Shown here: in pieces, positions 23,724-32,766 of the stretch
Numbering within the stretch: the stretch's first letter is position 1
Layout: each line of letters opens with the position of its first letter
DNA from: Bacteroidales bacterium UBA2712
GTDB lineage: Bacteria; Bacteroidota; Bacteroidia; Bacteroidales; Paludibacteraceae
Reading direction: 5' to 3'
DNA length: 64,000 nt
Assembly (NCBI GenBank): GCA_002354055.1
Contig: DEKW01000017.1
Coordinates: 1-64,000 of the forward strand
Made by a program: the position numbers and the translations under genes
Notes under the pieces: model-generated
The model's input: only the letters and a program-made list of their open reading frames with translations
What the model was told of the DNA's origin: nothing
Databases searched by the model: none

Positions 23724-26700
23724 TTATTTGTACTCGTCCCAGGACTTGATAGCCAGGGTATCGAGAGGCACATCCAGGAAGGCATTGATGAACGCCACCG
23801 CGAGTCGCGCATTAGTAATCAACGGGATATTCAGATCCACTGCCGTACGGCGCATCTTGTAGTAGCTGTCGTGTACCGAATCCGCCAGCGTGTCCACGGG
23901 GATGCCGACAAAGAGATCGATCTTCTTCTGGTGCATAAGGTCAGAGACAATCGGCTGTTTGAGTTGTCCGAACTCATCGACATGTTCCTTTTTATATACG
24001 CGCACGTTCGGAATGCCCAAGCCGTTGAGGAATTCACTCGTTCCGCCGGTCGCATAGATCGTATAGCCGCGCGCTACGAGCCGTTTGATGGTATCGAGCA
24101 TGTGTGCCCGCTGTTTCGGACCGCCGATAGCGAAGAGGATATTCTTCTCCGGAATCCGCATTCCCACGGACAGCATCGCCTTGAGCAGCGCACAGTTGGC
24201 ATCCTCGCCCAAGCACCCTACCTCACCGGTCGAAGCCATATCGACACCTAAGATCGGGTCGGCATTCTGCAGGCGGTTGAAGGAGAACTGCGAGGCCTTG
24301 ACTCCCACGTAATCAAAGTCAAAGAGCGACTTATGGGGTTTCTCCACCGGCAAGCCCAACATGATACGCGTAGCGATATCTATCAGGTTGATTTTCAACA
24401 CTTTGCTTACAAACGGGAAGGAACGCGACGCACGGAGGTTGCACTCGATAACTTTGATCTCGTTCTCTCGTGCCAGATATTGGATATTAAACGGTCCGGA
24501 GATATTCAACTCCCGGGCTATCTGTCCGGAGATACGTTTGATTCGGCGGACGGTCTCGATATACAGTTTCTGCGCGGGGAACATGATGGTCGCGTCGCCG
24601 GAGTGCACACCGGCATACTCCACATGCTCGGAGATCGCATAAGCGATGATCTCGCCGTCGCGCGCCACAGCATCCATCTCGACCTCTTTGGTATTGGTCA
24701 TGAATTTGGAGATCACCACCGGGTGCTCTTTCGACACATTCGCCGCGAGGGCAAGGAACTTATGCAACTGCTCGTCGTTGGAGCAGACGTTCATCGCTGC
24801 GCCGGAGAGCACATACGACGGCCGTACGAGCACCGGATACCCTACCCGGTTGACAAATTTCTCCACGTCGTCCATCGACGTCAGAGCGCTCCATTCGGGC
24901 TGGTCCACACCGATGCGATCAAGCATGGCAGAGAACTTGTCACGGTCCTCGGCATTATCAATCGACTTCGCCGTCGTACCCAAGATCGGCACACGTTGCT
25001 TATCCAGTTTGACCGCCAGGTTATTCGGAATCTGACCTCCGGTCGAGACAATCACGCCATGCGGGTTCTCCAGCTCGATGATATCCATCACGCGTTCGAA
25101 AGTCAACTCGTCAAAATAAAGGCGGTCACAGATGTCATAATCGGTGGAGACGGTCTCCGGATTGTAGTTAATCATCACGGAGCGGTAACCGTTATTACGG
25201 ATGGTATGAAGGGCCTGTACGCCGCACCAGTCGAACTCTACGGACGAACCGATACGGTAGGCGCCGGAGCCCAATACGATGATGGATTTCTTATCGCCCT
25301 GGTAGTGTACGTCATTGGAAATGCCGCTATAGGTGAGATACAGATAATTGGTCTGCGCAGGGAACTCACCGGCGAGGGTGTCTATCTGCTTCACTACCGG
25401 CAGGATGCCCAGACTCTTTCTGTACTTGCGCATCTCCACCACCGCCTCGTCCATCGGCATCTTCTTACCAAGTCCCACAGCCCGCGCGATCTGGAAATCC
25501 GAGAAGCCCAACTGTTTGGCGCGCAAAAGCAGATCGTGTCCGAGCTTCTTCAGGTCGCCTGTTTTCTTCAGTTCCTCATCCATGCGGATGATGTGCTCCA
25601 GACGCTGCAGGAACCAGTTGTCGATCTTCGTCAACTCATGGATGCGCTCCACGGAGTAGCCTTCGTACATCGCCTGCGCAATCGCAAAGATACGCTTGTC
25701 CGTCGGGGCTTTCAGCGCGGCATCGAGGTCCTCCACATGCAGTTCCTTGTTCTCCGTAAAGCCGTGCATCCCTTGCCCGATCATACGGAGACCTTTCTGG
25801 ATTGCGTCTTCGAAAGTGCGGCCGATAGCCATCACCTCGCCTACGGATTTCATCGAACTGCCTAACTCACGATTCACGCCGCGGAACTTCGCCAAATCCC
25901 AACGGGGAATCTTACAAACGACGTAATCCAGCGCCGGTTCAAAGAAGGCGGAAGTGGATTTGGTCACCGAATTGGTCAACTCAAAAAGACCATAACCCAG
26001 ACCTAACTTCGCCGCGACGAACGCCAGCGGATAACCCGTTGCCTTGGACGCCAGCGCCGATGAACGGCTCAGTCGTGCGTTGACCTCAATCACGCGGTAG
26101 TCCTCGGACTCTGGGTCAAAAGCATACTGCACGTTGCACTCGCCGACAATCCCCAAATGGCGAATAATACGGATCGCGAGCGCACGGAGTTTATGATATT
26201 CGGAGTTCGTCAGTGTCTGCGAGGGCGCAATGACGATGGACTCGCCGGTATGGATGCCCAGCGGGTCGAAATTCTCCATGTTACAAACGGTGATACAGTT
26301 GTCGTACCGGTCGCGCACGACCTCATATTCGATCTCTTTCCATCCCTTCAGGGACTTCTCCACCAGCACTTGCGGCGAGAACGAGAAGGCTTTCTCCGCA
26401 AGGGCATTCAGTTGCTCCTCGTCGTCGCAGAAGCCCGAACCCAGACCGCCTAAAGCATAAGCCGCGCGGATGATCACAGGGTAACCTAACTCCGCTGCTG
26501 CACGACGCGCCTCTTCGATATTCTCGCACGCCTCGGATTTGATGGTCTTGACGTCAATCTGATCCAGCTGACGCACAAAGAGCTCACGGTCCTCGGTATT
26601 GATGATCGTCTCAACCGGCGTACCGAGCACCTGCACGTTATATTTCTCCAACACCCCCGACCGATAGAGCGCCACGCCGCAGTTCAACGCCGTCTGGCCT

Positions 26701-26969
26701 CCGAAAGAAAGGAGGATACCGTCCGGACGCTCTTTCTCTATCAACCGCTCTACGAAATACGGCGTAACCGGCAGAAAATAGATATGATCCGCTACGCCTT
26801 CCGAGGTCTGGACGGTGGCGATATTGGGGTTAATAAGAATCGTCTCGACACCTTCCTCGTGCAGCGCTTTGAGGGCTTGCGAACCCGAATAATCGAACTC
26901 GCCCGCCTCACCGATCTTCAAGGCACCGGAGCCAAGAACCAACACTTTATGAATATTCTCAAGTTTCAT
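23724..26969 (-). CDS. carB: Carbamoyl-phosphate synthase large subunit
   Basis: CarB makes carbamoyl phosphate from bicarbonate, ammonia delivered by CarA, and two ATP. The 1081-residue protein has the two homologous ATP-grasp halves: the first opens VLVLGSGALKIGEAGEFDYSG and the second (about residue 565) SIIVLGSGAYRIGSSVEFDWCG. The C-terminal MGS-like allosteric domain (about 945-1081) contains YTIYATGGTSEFL. It is 8 bp downstream of carA. Its product feeds PyrB in the same cluster. Long open frames on the opposite strand are coding shadows. Confidence 0.97.
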   Translation of the reverse strand: MKLENIHKVLVLGSGALKIGEAGEFDYSGSQALKALHEEGVETILINPNIATVQTSEGVADHIYFLPVTPYFVERLIEKERPDGILLSFGGQTALNCGVALYRSGVLEKYNVQVLGTPVETIINTEDRELFVRQLDQIDVKTIKSEACENIEEARRAAAELGYPVIIRAAYALGGLGSGFCDDEEQLNALAEKAFSFSPQVLVEKSLKGWKEIEYEVVRDRYDNCITVCNMENFDPLGIHTGESIVIAPSQTLTNSEYHKLRALAIRIIRHLGIVGECNVQYAFDPESEDYRVIEVNARLSRSSALASKATGYPLAFVAAKLGLGYGLFELTNSVTKSTSAFFEPALDYVVCKIPRWDLAKFRGVNRELGSSMKSVGEVMAIGRTFEDAIQKGLRMIGQGMHGFTENKELHVEDLDAALKAPTDKRIFAIAQAMYEGYSVERIHELTKIDNWFLQRLEHIIRMDEELKKTGDLKKLGHDLLLRAKQLGFSDFQIARAVGLGKKMPMDEAVVEMRKYRKSLGILPVVKQIDTLAGEFPAQTNYLYLTYSGISNDVHYQGDKKSIIVLGSGAYRIGSSVEFDWCGVQALHTIRNNGYRSVMINYNPETVSTDYDICDRLYFDELTFERVMDIIELENPHGVIVSTGGQIPNNLAVKLDKQRVPILGTTAKSIDNAEDRDKFSAMLDRIGVDQPEWSALTSMDDVEKFVNRVGYPVLVRPSYVLSGAAMNVCSNDEQLHKFLALAANVSKEHPVVISKFMTNTKEVEMDAVARDGEIIAYAISEHVEYAGVHSGDATIMFPAQKLYIETVRRIKRISGQIARELNISGPFNIQYLARENEIKVIECNLRASRSFPFVSKVLKINLIDIATRIMLGLPVEKPHKSLFDFDYVGVKASQFSFNRLQNADPILGVDMASTGEVGCLGEDANCALLKAMLSVGMRIPEKNILFAIGGPKQRAHMLDTIKRLVARGYTIYATGGTSEFLNGLGIPNVRVYKKEHVDEFGQLKQPIVSDLMHQKKIDLFVGIPVDTLADSVHDSYYKMRRTAVDLNIPLITNARLAVAFINAFLDVPLDTLAIKSWDEYK

Positions 26970-26977
26970 GTAGTAAC

Positions 26978-28057
26978 CTATTTGAGGAGTTGAATAAAGT
27001 CATCGAAAAGGAACTCGGTATCCACCGGTCCGGAACATGCTTCGGGGTGGAACTGCGCGGAGAACCAAGGCTCGCTTACATGTTTGATACCCTCGTTGGA
27101 GCCATCGTTCATGTTCACGAAAAGCGGTTCCCAACCTTCCGGAAGCGTCTTTGCATCCACCGCATAGCCGTGGTTCTGCGAGGTGATGAAGCACCGGTCG
27201 GTTCCCACCATACGCACCGGCTGGTTATGCGAGCGGTGGCCGTACGGGAGCTTATAAATGGTTGCTCCGGCGGCCTTGCCCAACATCTGATTACCCATAC
27301 AGATACCCGCGATGGGTTTATGGGTCTTCATATACGTGCGGATATGTTCCGCCAGCGCCTGACAAGTGTCCGGGTTACCGGGGCCGTTCGAGAGGAACAG
27401 ACCGTCCGACTCCAGAGTATTGAAATCGTAGTTCCAGGGCACGCGGATGACCTCTACGCCGCGGCGGATGAGGCAACGGATGATATTATGCTTCACGCCG
27501 CAATCGACGAGAATCACTTTCTTTTTGTCCGGACCTTCGTTATAGCGGATGACCTCTTTGCACGATACCTGGTCCACAAAATTGATATCCTCGTACTGCG
27601 CTTCGGGAGCGGGCGCACAGCCCTCTATCTCGATCGAGCCGAGCATCACGCCGTTCTCGCGCAGCAGCATCGTCAGCGCTCGGGTATCAATCCCGGTGAT
27701 ACCGGGTACACCTTCGCGGATGAGCCATTCGGAAAGGGTCTCTTTGCCGTTCCAGTGGCTGAACTCGCCGCTGTACTCGCTGCAGATGATCGCCCGGGCA
27801 TAAATCCTGTCGGACTCCATGTACGTCGCCAGACCGTTCGGCTCAAAGGAAAACTCCGGCACGCCGTAGTTGCCCACCAGCGGATAAGTCAGCGTCATCA
27901 ATTGGCCGGCGTAACTGGGGTCGGTCAGAGACTCCGGATAACCCATCATCGCGGTATTGAAGACCACTTCACCGCTCACCGGCACATCGGCGCCGAAACT
28001 GTAGCCCTCGAACGTCACGCCGTTGCTAAGTCTCAATATTGCTTTTTTTATCTCCAT
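26978..28057 (-). CDS. carA: Carbamoyl-phosphate synthase small (glutaminase) subunit
   Basis: CarA hydrolyses glutamine and channels ammonia to CarB. The 359-residue protein has the CarA-specific N-terminal domain (VFNTAMMGYPESLTDPSYAGQ, GVPGITGIDTRALTMLLRENG) and a class I glutaminase domain with the catalytic Cys in AGICMGNQMLG, plus TSQNHGYAVD and a C-terminal FHPEACSGP that supplies His and Glu. The start overlaps the purA 3' end by 10 bp, so the purine and pyrimidine genes are physically interleaved and probably co-translated. Confidence 0.97.
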   Translation of the reverse strand: MEIKKAILRLSNGVTFEGYSFGADVPVSGEVVFNTAMMGYPESLTDPSYAGQLMTLTYPLVGNYGVPEFSFEPNGLATYMESDRIYARAIICSEYSGEFSHWNGKETLSEWLIREGVPGITGIDTRALTMLLRENGVMLGSIEIEGCAPAPEAQYEDINFVDQVSCKEVIRYNEGPDKKKVILVDCGVKHNIIRCLIRRGVEVIRVPWNYDFNTLESDGLFLSNGPGNPDTCQALAEHIRTYMKTHKPIAGICMGNQMLGKAAGATIYKLPYGHRSHNQPVRMVGTDRCFITSQNHGYAVDAKTLPEGWEPLFVNMNDGSNEGIKHVSEPWFSAQFHPEACSGPVDTEFLFDDFIQLLK

Positions 28058-29343
28058 ATAGTTGCTTCGCGATCGGGGCCCACCGAAATGATTCGGATAG
28101 GCGTTTGCAGTTCGCGCTCCAAGAAATTGACATAGTTAATAAATGCTTCCGGCAGCTCCGCCTCTTTCGTACAATGCGTGAGGTCGGTCTGCCATCCCGG
28201 AAACTCCTCATAGACCGGCTCGACGTTCTCATCGATCGAGAACGGGAAATCACGCGTCTCTACCCCGTTGACACGGTACGCCGTGCAGGCTTTGATGACG
28301 GGGAACGTGTCGAGCACATCGGATTTCATCATCAGCAGTTGGGTCACGCCGTTGAGCATGATCGTGTAGCGCAGAGCCACCAGGTCGATCCATCCGCAGC
28401 GGCGCTCACGGCCGGTCACCGCGCCATACTCATGACCGATGGCGCGGATCTTCGCACCGGTCTCGTCAAACAACTCCGTGGGGAACGGACCTGCGCCGAC
28501 ACGGGTGCAATATGCCTTGAAGATACCATACACCTCTCTCACTTTGCTCGGAGCGATTCCGAGGCCTGTACAAGCCCCCGCACAAACGGTATTGCTTGAG
28601 GTCACAAACGGATAAGAACCGAAATCGATATCCAGCAGCGAACCCTGTGCGCCTTCGCAAAGGATGGACTTGTCTGCCTGAAGCGCTTTATTCACAAAGT
28701 GCTCACTGTCAACGAGTTGGAATCCGCGGAGGAACGCTATCGCCTCCATCCATTCCTTCTCCAGGGCTTCCAAACCCTCCATCGAAACAGCCGTTCCGCC
28801 TTTGGCTACCGCCGATGCATTGAGACCGTTGATCATCTCGATATGACGGTTACGTGCCTGCCGGTACTTCGCCTCAAAACCCTCTAAAATATCGCCTACG
28901 CGCAGACCGTTTCGACTGATCTTGTCGGTGTACGTCGGACCGATGCCCTTGCCGGTTGTACCGATCTTCGCCTTGCCTTTTGCCGCTTCGTTGGCTTGAT
29001 CCAAAAGGCGGTGCGTCGGCAGAATCAGATGCGCTTTCTTGGAAATGAGCAGGTGTTCCTGCACGTTGTGTCCTGACGCCGATAACTCCTCCACCTCCTT
29101 GCGGAAGAGCACCGGATCCAGCACTACGCCATTTCCGATGAGGTTGGTCTTACCGCCTTGGAAGATACCGGACGGAATGCTCCGAAGCACATATTTCTGG
29201 CCGTTGAATTCCAGAGTGTGTCCGGCATTCGGACCGCCCTGAAAACGCGCCACTACGTCATATTTCGGGGTCAGGACATCGACCATCTTGCCTTTGCCCT
29301 CGTCGCCCCATTGAAGTCCTAAAAGTATATCCGCTTTTCTCAT
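28048..29343 (-). CDS. purA: Adenylosuccinate synthetase
   Basis: PurA condenses IMP and aspartate using GTP, the first step to AMP. The 431-residue protein has the P-loop-like LLGLQWGDEGKGKMVD, FQGGPNAGHTLEFNG, GTTGKGIGPTYTDKISRNG and CEGAQGSLLDIDFGSYPFVTSS. The start overlaps the purB stop by 4 bp (ATGA) and the 3' end overlaps carA by 10 bp. Confidence 0.97.
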   Translation of the reverse strand: MRKADILLGLQWGDEGKGKMVDVLTPKYDVVARFQGGPNAGHTLEFNGQKYVLRSIPSGIFQGGKTNLIGNGVVLDPVLFRKEVEELSASGHNVQEHLLISKKAHLILPTHRLLDQANEAAKGKAKIGTTGKGIGPTYTDKISRNGLRVGDILEGFEAKYRQARNRHIEMINGLNASAVAKGGTAVSMEGLEALEKEWMEAIAFLRGFQLVDSEHFVNKALQADKSILCEGAQGSLLDIDFGSYPFVTSSNTVCAGACTGLGIAPSKVREVYGIFKAYCTRVGAGPFPTELFDETGAKIRAIGHEYGAVTGRERRCGWIDLVALRYTIMLNGVTQLLMMKSDVLDTFPVIKACTAYRVNGVETRDFPFSIDENVEPVYEEFPGWQTDLTHCTKEAELPEAFINYVNFLERELQTPIRIISVGPDREATIWR

Positions 29344-30632
29344 AAACCTAACTGGTTAAAGATATAATCTACGTTTTTCATGTAATAATCGAGCGTGAAG
29401 CAACCGTCAATCTCTGCCTCGCTCAGCAGTTTCGTTACTTCGGGTGTCTTTTTGAGCCACTCCTGCATCTGACCGCCTTCCATCAGCGTCCGCATCGCAA
29501 CGGGCTGCACGAGGTCGTAAGCCTGCTCGCGAACCAGCCCTTTTCCGATGAGCGCATTCATCACCCGTTGCGCAAAAATGGCGCCGTGCGTCAGACCGAT
29601 ATTATGGAGCATGTTCTCCGGATAAACGACTAAGTTCTCCAGGATTCCCATCATTCGGTCTAACATGTAGTCCAACAGCATCGTCGCGTCCGGCAGCACG
29701 ATACGCTCGGTCGAAGAGTGCGAGATGTCGCGTTCATGCCAAAGGGCGATATTCTCCGACGCAGTGCACATGTATCCGCGCATCACGCGAGCGCACCCGC
29801 AAATATTTTCTGAGGAGATAGGATTGCGTTTGTGCGGCATCGCCGACGAGCCTTTCTGACCTTTTCGGAAAGCCTCTTCCACCTCACGAACCTCCTGCCG
29901 CTGCATGTTCCTAATCTCCAGAGCAATCTGCTCCAGCGAACCGGCAATGACAGCCAGCGTCGAGAGATAGAACGCGTGGCGGTCACGACCCAACACCTGC
30001 GTAGCAATCTTCGCGGACTCGATGCCCAGATGCTCGCATACATAACTCTGGATGAACGGCGGGATATTCGCGTAGTTGCCCACTGCGCCGGACAGTTTAC
30101 CGGCCTCTACCCCTTTGGCCGCCATCTCGAATCGCTCGATGTTGCGTTGCATCGTGGCGTACCAGAGTGCCCATTTCAGACCAAACGAAGTGACGTCTGC
30201 ATGCATGCCATGCGTGCGGCCGATGACAGGCGTGAACTTAAACTCGTTGGCACGTTTTTGCAACACCGCCATGAATTTCTGCAAATCCTCGCGGAGGATC
30301 GCGTTGGCTTGTTTTAGCAGGTATCCGTTAGCGGTATCTACCACGTCGGTGGACGTCAAACCGTAGTGAATCCACTTGCGCTCTTCGCCCAGGGACTCAC
30401 TCACCGTGCGGGTGAAAGCCACCACGTCATGCCGCGTGATCTCCTCAATCTCATGGATGCGGTCCACGTCAAAAGTCGCCTTCTCACGAAGTTTGGCGAT
30501 GTCTTCTTTCGGCACAACCCCTAACTCCGACCAGGCTTCCGCGGCTAAGAGTTCCACCTCTAAATAGGATTGAAACTTATTCCGCTCGGTCCATATTTGG
30601 CGCATTCCTGCGCGGGAATAACGATCTATCAT
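29340..30632 (-). CDS. purB: Adenylosuccinate lyase
   Basis: PurB acts twice, releasing fumarate from SAICAR and from adenylosuccinate. The 430-residue fumarase/aspartase-superfamily protein shows GLTSTDVVDTANGYLL, GRTHGMHADVTSFG and the signature SSAMPHKRNPISSE that carries the catalytic Ser. The start is ATG 30632, with 1 bp between it and the purT stop. It overlaps purA by 4 bp. Confidence 0.97.
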   Translation of the reverse strand: MIDRYSRAGMRQIWTERNKFQSYLEVELLAAEAWSELGVVPKEDIAKLREKATFDVDRIHEIEEITRHDVVAFTRTVSESLGEERKWIHYGLTSTDVVDTANGYLLKQANAILREDLQKFMAVLQKRANEFKFTPVIGRTHGMHADVTSFGLKWALWYATMQRNIERFEMAAKGVEAGKLSGAVGNYANIPPFIQSYVCEHLGIESAKIATQVLGRDRHAFYLSTLAVIAGSLEQIALEIRNMQRQEVREVEEAFRKGQKGSSAMPHKRNPISSENICGCARVMRGYMCTASENIALWHERDISHSSTERIVLPDATMLLDYMLDRMMGILENLVVYPENMLHNIGLTHGAIFAQRVMNALIGKGLVREQAYDLVQPVAMRTLMEGGQMQEWLKKTPEVTKLLSEAEIDGCFTLDYYMKNVDYIFNQLGL

Positions 30633-30633
30633 A

Positions 30634-31815
30634 TTATTTCACGTTGTACGAAATACATTTGTAAGCTTCCTCTACTTTGGCAAGCGCTTTTTCCACGTTC
30701 TCATCGGTCGCGAGCACTACGCCGTAGCGGCGGTGTCCGTGAACTTCCGGTTTGCCGAAGATACGCAGCTGTACGCCGGGGATGGCGAGCGCTTTGTCGA
30801 GACCCTCAAAGAGCACCTCTTTACCCTCGCCTTCAATCACGATCGCCTTGCTGGCAGACGGACCGAAGAAACGGATCTCCGGAATCGGCAGACCCAATAC
30901 CGCACGGGCGTGAAGCGCAAACTCGCTCAGATCCTGACTGATCATCGTCACCATTCCCGTGTCGTGCGGACGCGGGCTGACTTCCGAGAAAATAACTTCA
31001 TTCCCGCGGACAAACATCTCCACGCCGAAGATACCGAATCCGCCGAGTGCGTCAGTAACCATCTTTGCAATCCGTTGCGCATCCTTGAGCGCTTGCTCAC
31101 TCATCGCTTGCGGCTGCCAGGACTCGCGGTAATCGCCATCCACCTGGTGGTGACCGATCGGGTTCAGGAATGTCGTTCCGCCGATGTGACGCACGGTCAG
31201 AAGGGTGATCTCATAATCAAAATGAATGAAGCCCTCTACGATCACACGACCGGCTCCGGCGCGACCGCCTTCTTGCGAAGTAGCCCAAGCGGACTCCATC
31301 TCGCCTTCATTATGAATGGTCGATTGGCCATGGCCCGAAGAGGACATAATAGGCTTCACCACACAAGGGATGCCGATCTCTTTGACCGCAGCGATGAACT
31401 CGTCGTGATTGTCGGCGAACTTGTAAGGAGCCGTAGGTAACTTCAACTCCTCTGCCGCCAGACGGCGAATCGCCTCACGGTTCATCGTCAGGAATGCAGC
31501 TTTGGCGGTCGGGATAACATGATACCCTTCCTTCTCCAGCTCTACAAGCGTCGGCGTGGCAATCGCCTCCACCTCCGGGATAATCAGAGACGGCTTCTCC
31601 GTCTCAACGATCTCACGCAGACGCGCCCCGTCGAGCATGTTGAAGACATAAGACCGATGCGCAACCTGCATCGCAGGCGCATTCGCGTAACGATCGCAAG
31701 CGATCACTTCCACTCCGAACCGTTGCAGTTCCAAAGTGACTTCTTTTCCTAACTCACCGCTTCCGAGAAGCAGCGCACGCGTGGCGATTTTTGTCAGAGG
31801 AGTTCCAATTTTCAT
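30634..31815 (-). CDS. purT: Formate-dependent GAR transformylase
   Basis: PurT forms formyl-GAR from GAR, formate and ATP, replacing the folate-dependent PurN; no purN is present in the window. The 393-residue ATP-grasp protein has LLLGSGELGKEVTLELQRFG, VVKPIMSSSGHGQS, VIVEGFIHFDYEITLLTVRH and NEVIFSEVSPRPHDTGMVTM. It sits between folD and purB. The upstream spacer of 102 bp is the largest inside the cluster and holds an 11 bp repeat array but no promoter that I could recognise. Confidence 0.96.
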   Translation of the reverse strand: MKIGTPLTKIATRALLLGSGELGKEVTLELQRFGVEVIACDRYANAPAMQVAHRSYVFNMLDGARLREIVETEKPSLIIPEVEAIATPTLVELEKEGYHVIPTAKAAFLTMNREAIRRLAAEELKLPTAPYKFADNHDEFIAAVKEIGIPCVVKPIMSSSGHGQSTIHNEGEMESAWATSQEGGRAGAGRVIVEGFIHFDYEITLLTVRHIGGTTFLNPIGHHQVDGDYRESWQPQAMSEQALKDAQRIAKMVTDALGGFGIFGVEMFVRGNEVIFSEVSPRPHDTGMVTMISQDLSEFALHARAVLGLPIPEIRFFGPSASKAIVIEGEGKEVLFEGLDKALAIPGVQLRIFGKPEVHGHRRYGVVLATDENVEKALAKVEEAYKCISYNVK

Positions 31816-31887
31816 TGTTATATAAATTTATTTGTTTGCGATTTACAAAAAATTCCACCTATTTTAAGGATAAATTTCACACTAAAA

Positions 31888-31927
31888 GCGCGTGATTAGC
31901 GCGTTATTAGCGCGTTATTAGCATGTT
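31888..31927. repeat. 11 bp repeat array (TAATAACGCGC) downstream of folD
   Basis: Three tandem 11 bp units (GCGCGTGATTA, then GCGCGTTATTA twice on the plus strand) and a degenerate fourth. On the transcribed strand each unit begins TAA, and the first of these is the folD stop codon. This 11 bp period recurs with a different word at 63291-63345. Confidence 0.85.
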
Positions 31928-32766
31928 GTTCGGCTAATGTAACACTGGTATGTATTGCGCATCAGCATAGCGATTGTCATCGGCCCGACGCCTCCCGGGA
32001 CAGGAGTGATGGCACCGGCAACTTTCGAAGCGGATTCAAAATCTACATCGCCCACCAGTTTTCCGTCTTCTGTGCGGTTGATTCCTACATCAATAACCGT
32101 GGTGCCCGGCTTAATCATTTCGCCTGTAATCAACCGCGAATGACCGACTGCAACCACTAAAATATCCGCTTCGCGGCATATTTGCGCCAAATCTGCCGTG
32201 CGGCTATGCGCGATGGTAACCGTGCAGTTTTCATCCAAAAGGAGTTTTGCAATCGGTTTGCCGACGATATTACTGCGGCCTACCACCACGGCGTGACGAC
32301 CTGCCAAAGGTGTGTGGGTTTGTTTCAACAGCTCCATGATTCCCATCGGCGTACAAGGCACGATCGCCTTCTGGTTGAGCCATAACTTGGCTACATTCTC
32401 CGGATGGAATCCATCGACATCTTTCTCCGGCGCGATGGCATGAATCACCTCCTGCTCGTCAATATGTTTGGGTAACGGCAGTTGCACGAGGATGCCATCC
32501 ACGGCCTTGTTTTCATTCAAATCCCGAATGATACGAAGCAGTTCCTCCTGGCTCGTCGCCTCCGGAAGAGCTATCAGTTCTCCGTCCATGCCGCAAAACT
32601 CGGTCGCATTGATCTTACTCCGCACATACGTCTTGCTGGCAGGATTCTCCCCCACAATTATCACATCCAAACGGGGTTTGCGCCCGTTTTTAGCTGCAAG
32701 TTGTTGCACTTGCTCGCGAATCTCTTCTTTGAGATGTTGCGCTATTTGTTTTCCGTCAATTATCAT
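31918..32766 (-). CDS. folD: Methylenetetrahydrofolate dehydrogenase/cyclohydrolase
   Basis: FolD converts 5,10-methylene-THF to 10-formyl-THF, the donor for PurH. The 282-residue protein has VGENPASKTYVRSK, LPLPKHIDEQEVIHAI, the PKDVDGFHPEN-like PEKDVDGFHPENVAKLW, VVGRSNIVGKPIAKLLL and TPVPGGVGPMTIAMLM. ATG 32766 overlaps the purD stop (ATGA), which favours it over an in-frame TTG at 32775. The gene ends at the first base of the 11 bp repeat array. Confidence 0.96.
   Translation of the reverse strand: MIIDGKQIAQHLKEEIREQVQQLAAKNGRKPRLDVIIVGENPASKTYVRSKINATEFCGMDGELIALPEATSQEELLRIIRDLNENKAVDGILVQLPLPKHIDEQEVIHAIAPEKDVDGFHPENVAKLWLNQKAIVPCTPMGIMELLKQTHTPLAGRHAVVVGRSNIVGKPIAKLLLDENCTVTIAHSRTADLAQICREADILVVAVGHSRLITGEMIKPGTTVIDVGINRTEDGKLVGDVDFESASKVAGAITPVPGGVGPMTIAMLMRNTYQCYISRTTC

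Noticed and set aside
24333..25865. 510-codon open frame on the plus strand
   Set aside because: It lies wholly antisense to carB, which has complete family motifs; no promoter or recognisable domain.
26990..28135. 381-codon open frame on the plus strand
   Set aside because: It is antisense to carA and the purA end, with no known motif.
31816..31887. A promoter for purT inside the nucleotide cluster
   Set aside because: The region is AT-rich but no TTGC-19 bp-TAnnTTTG arrangement was found on the minus strand.
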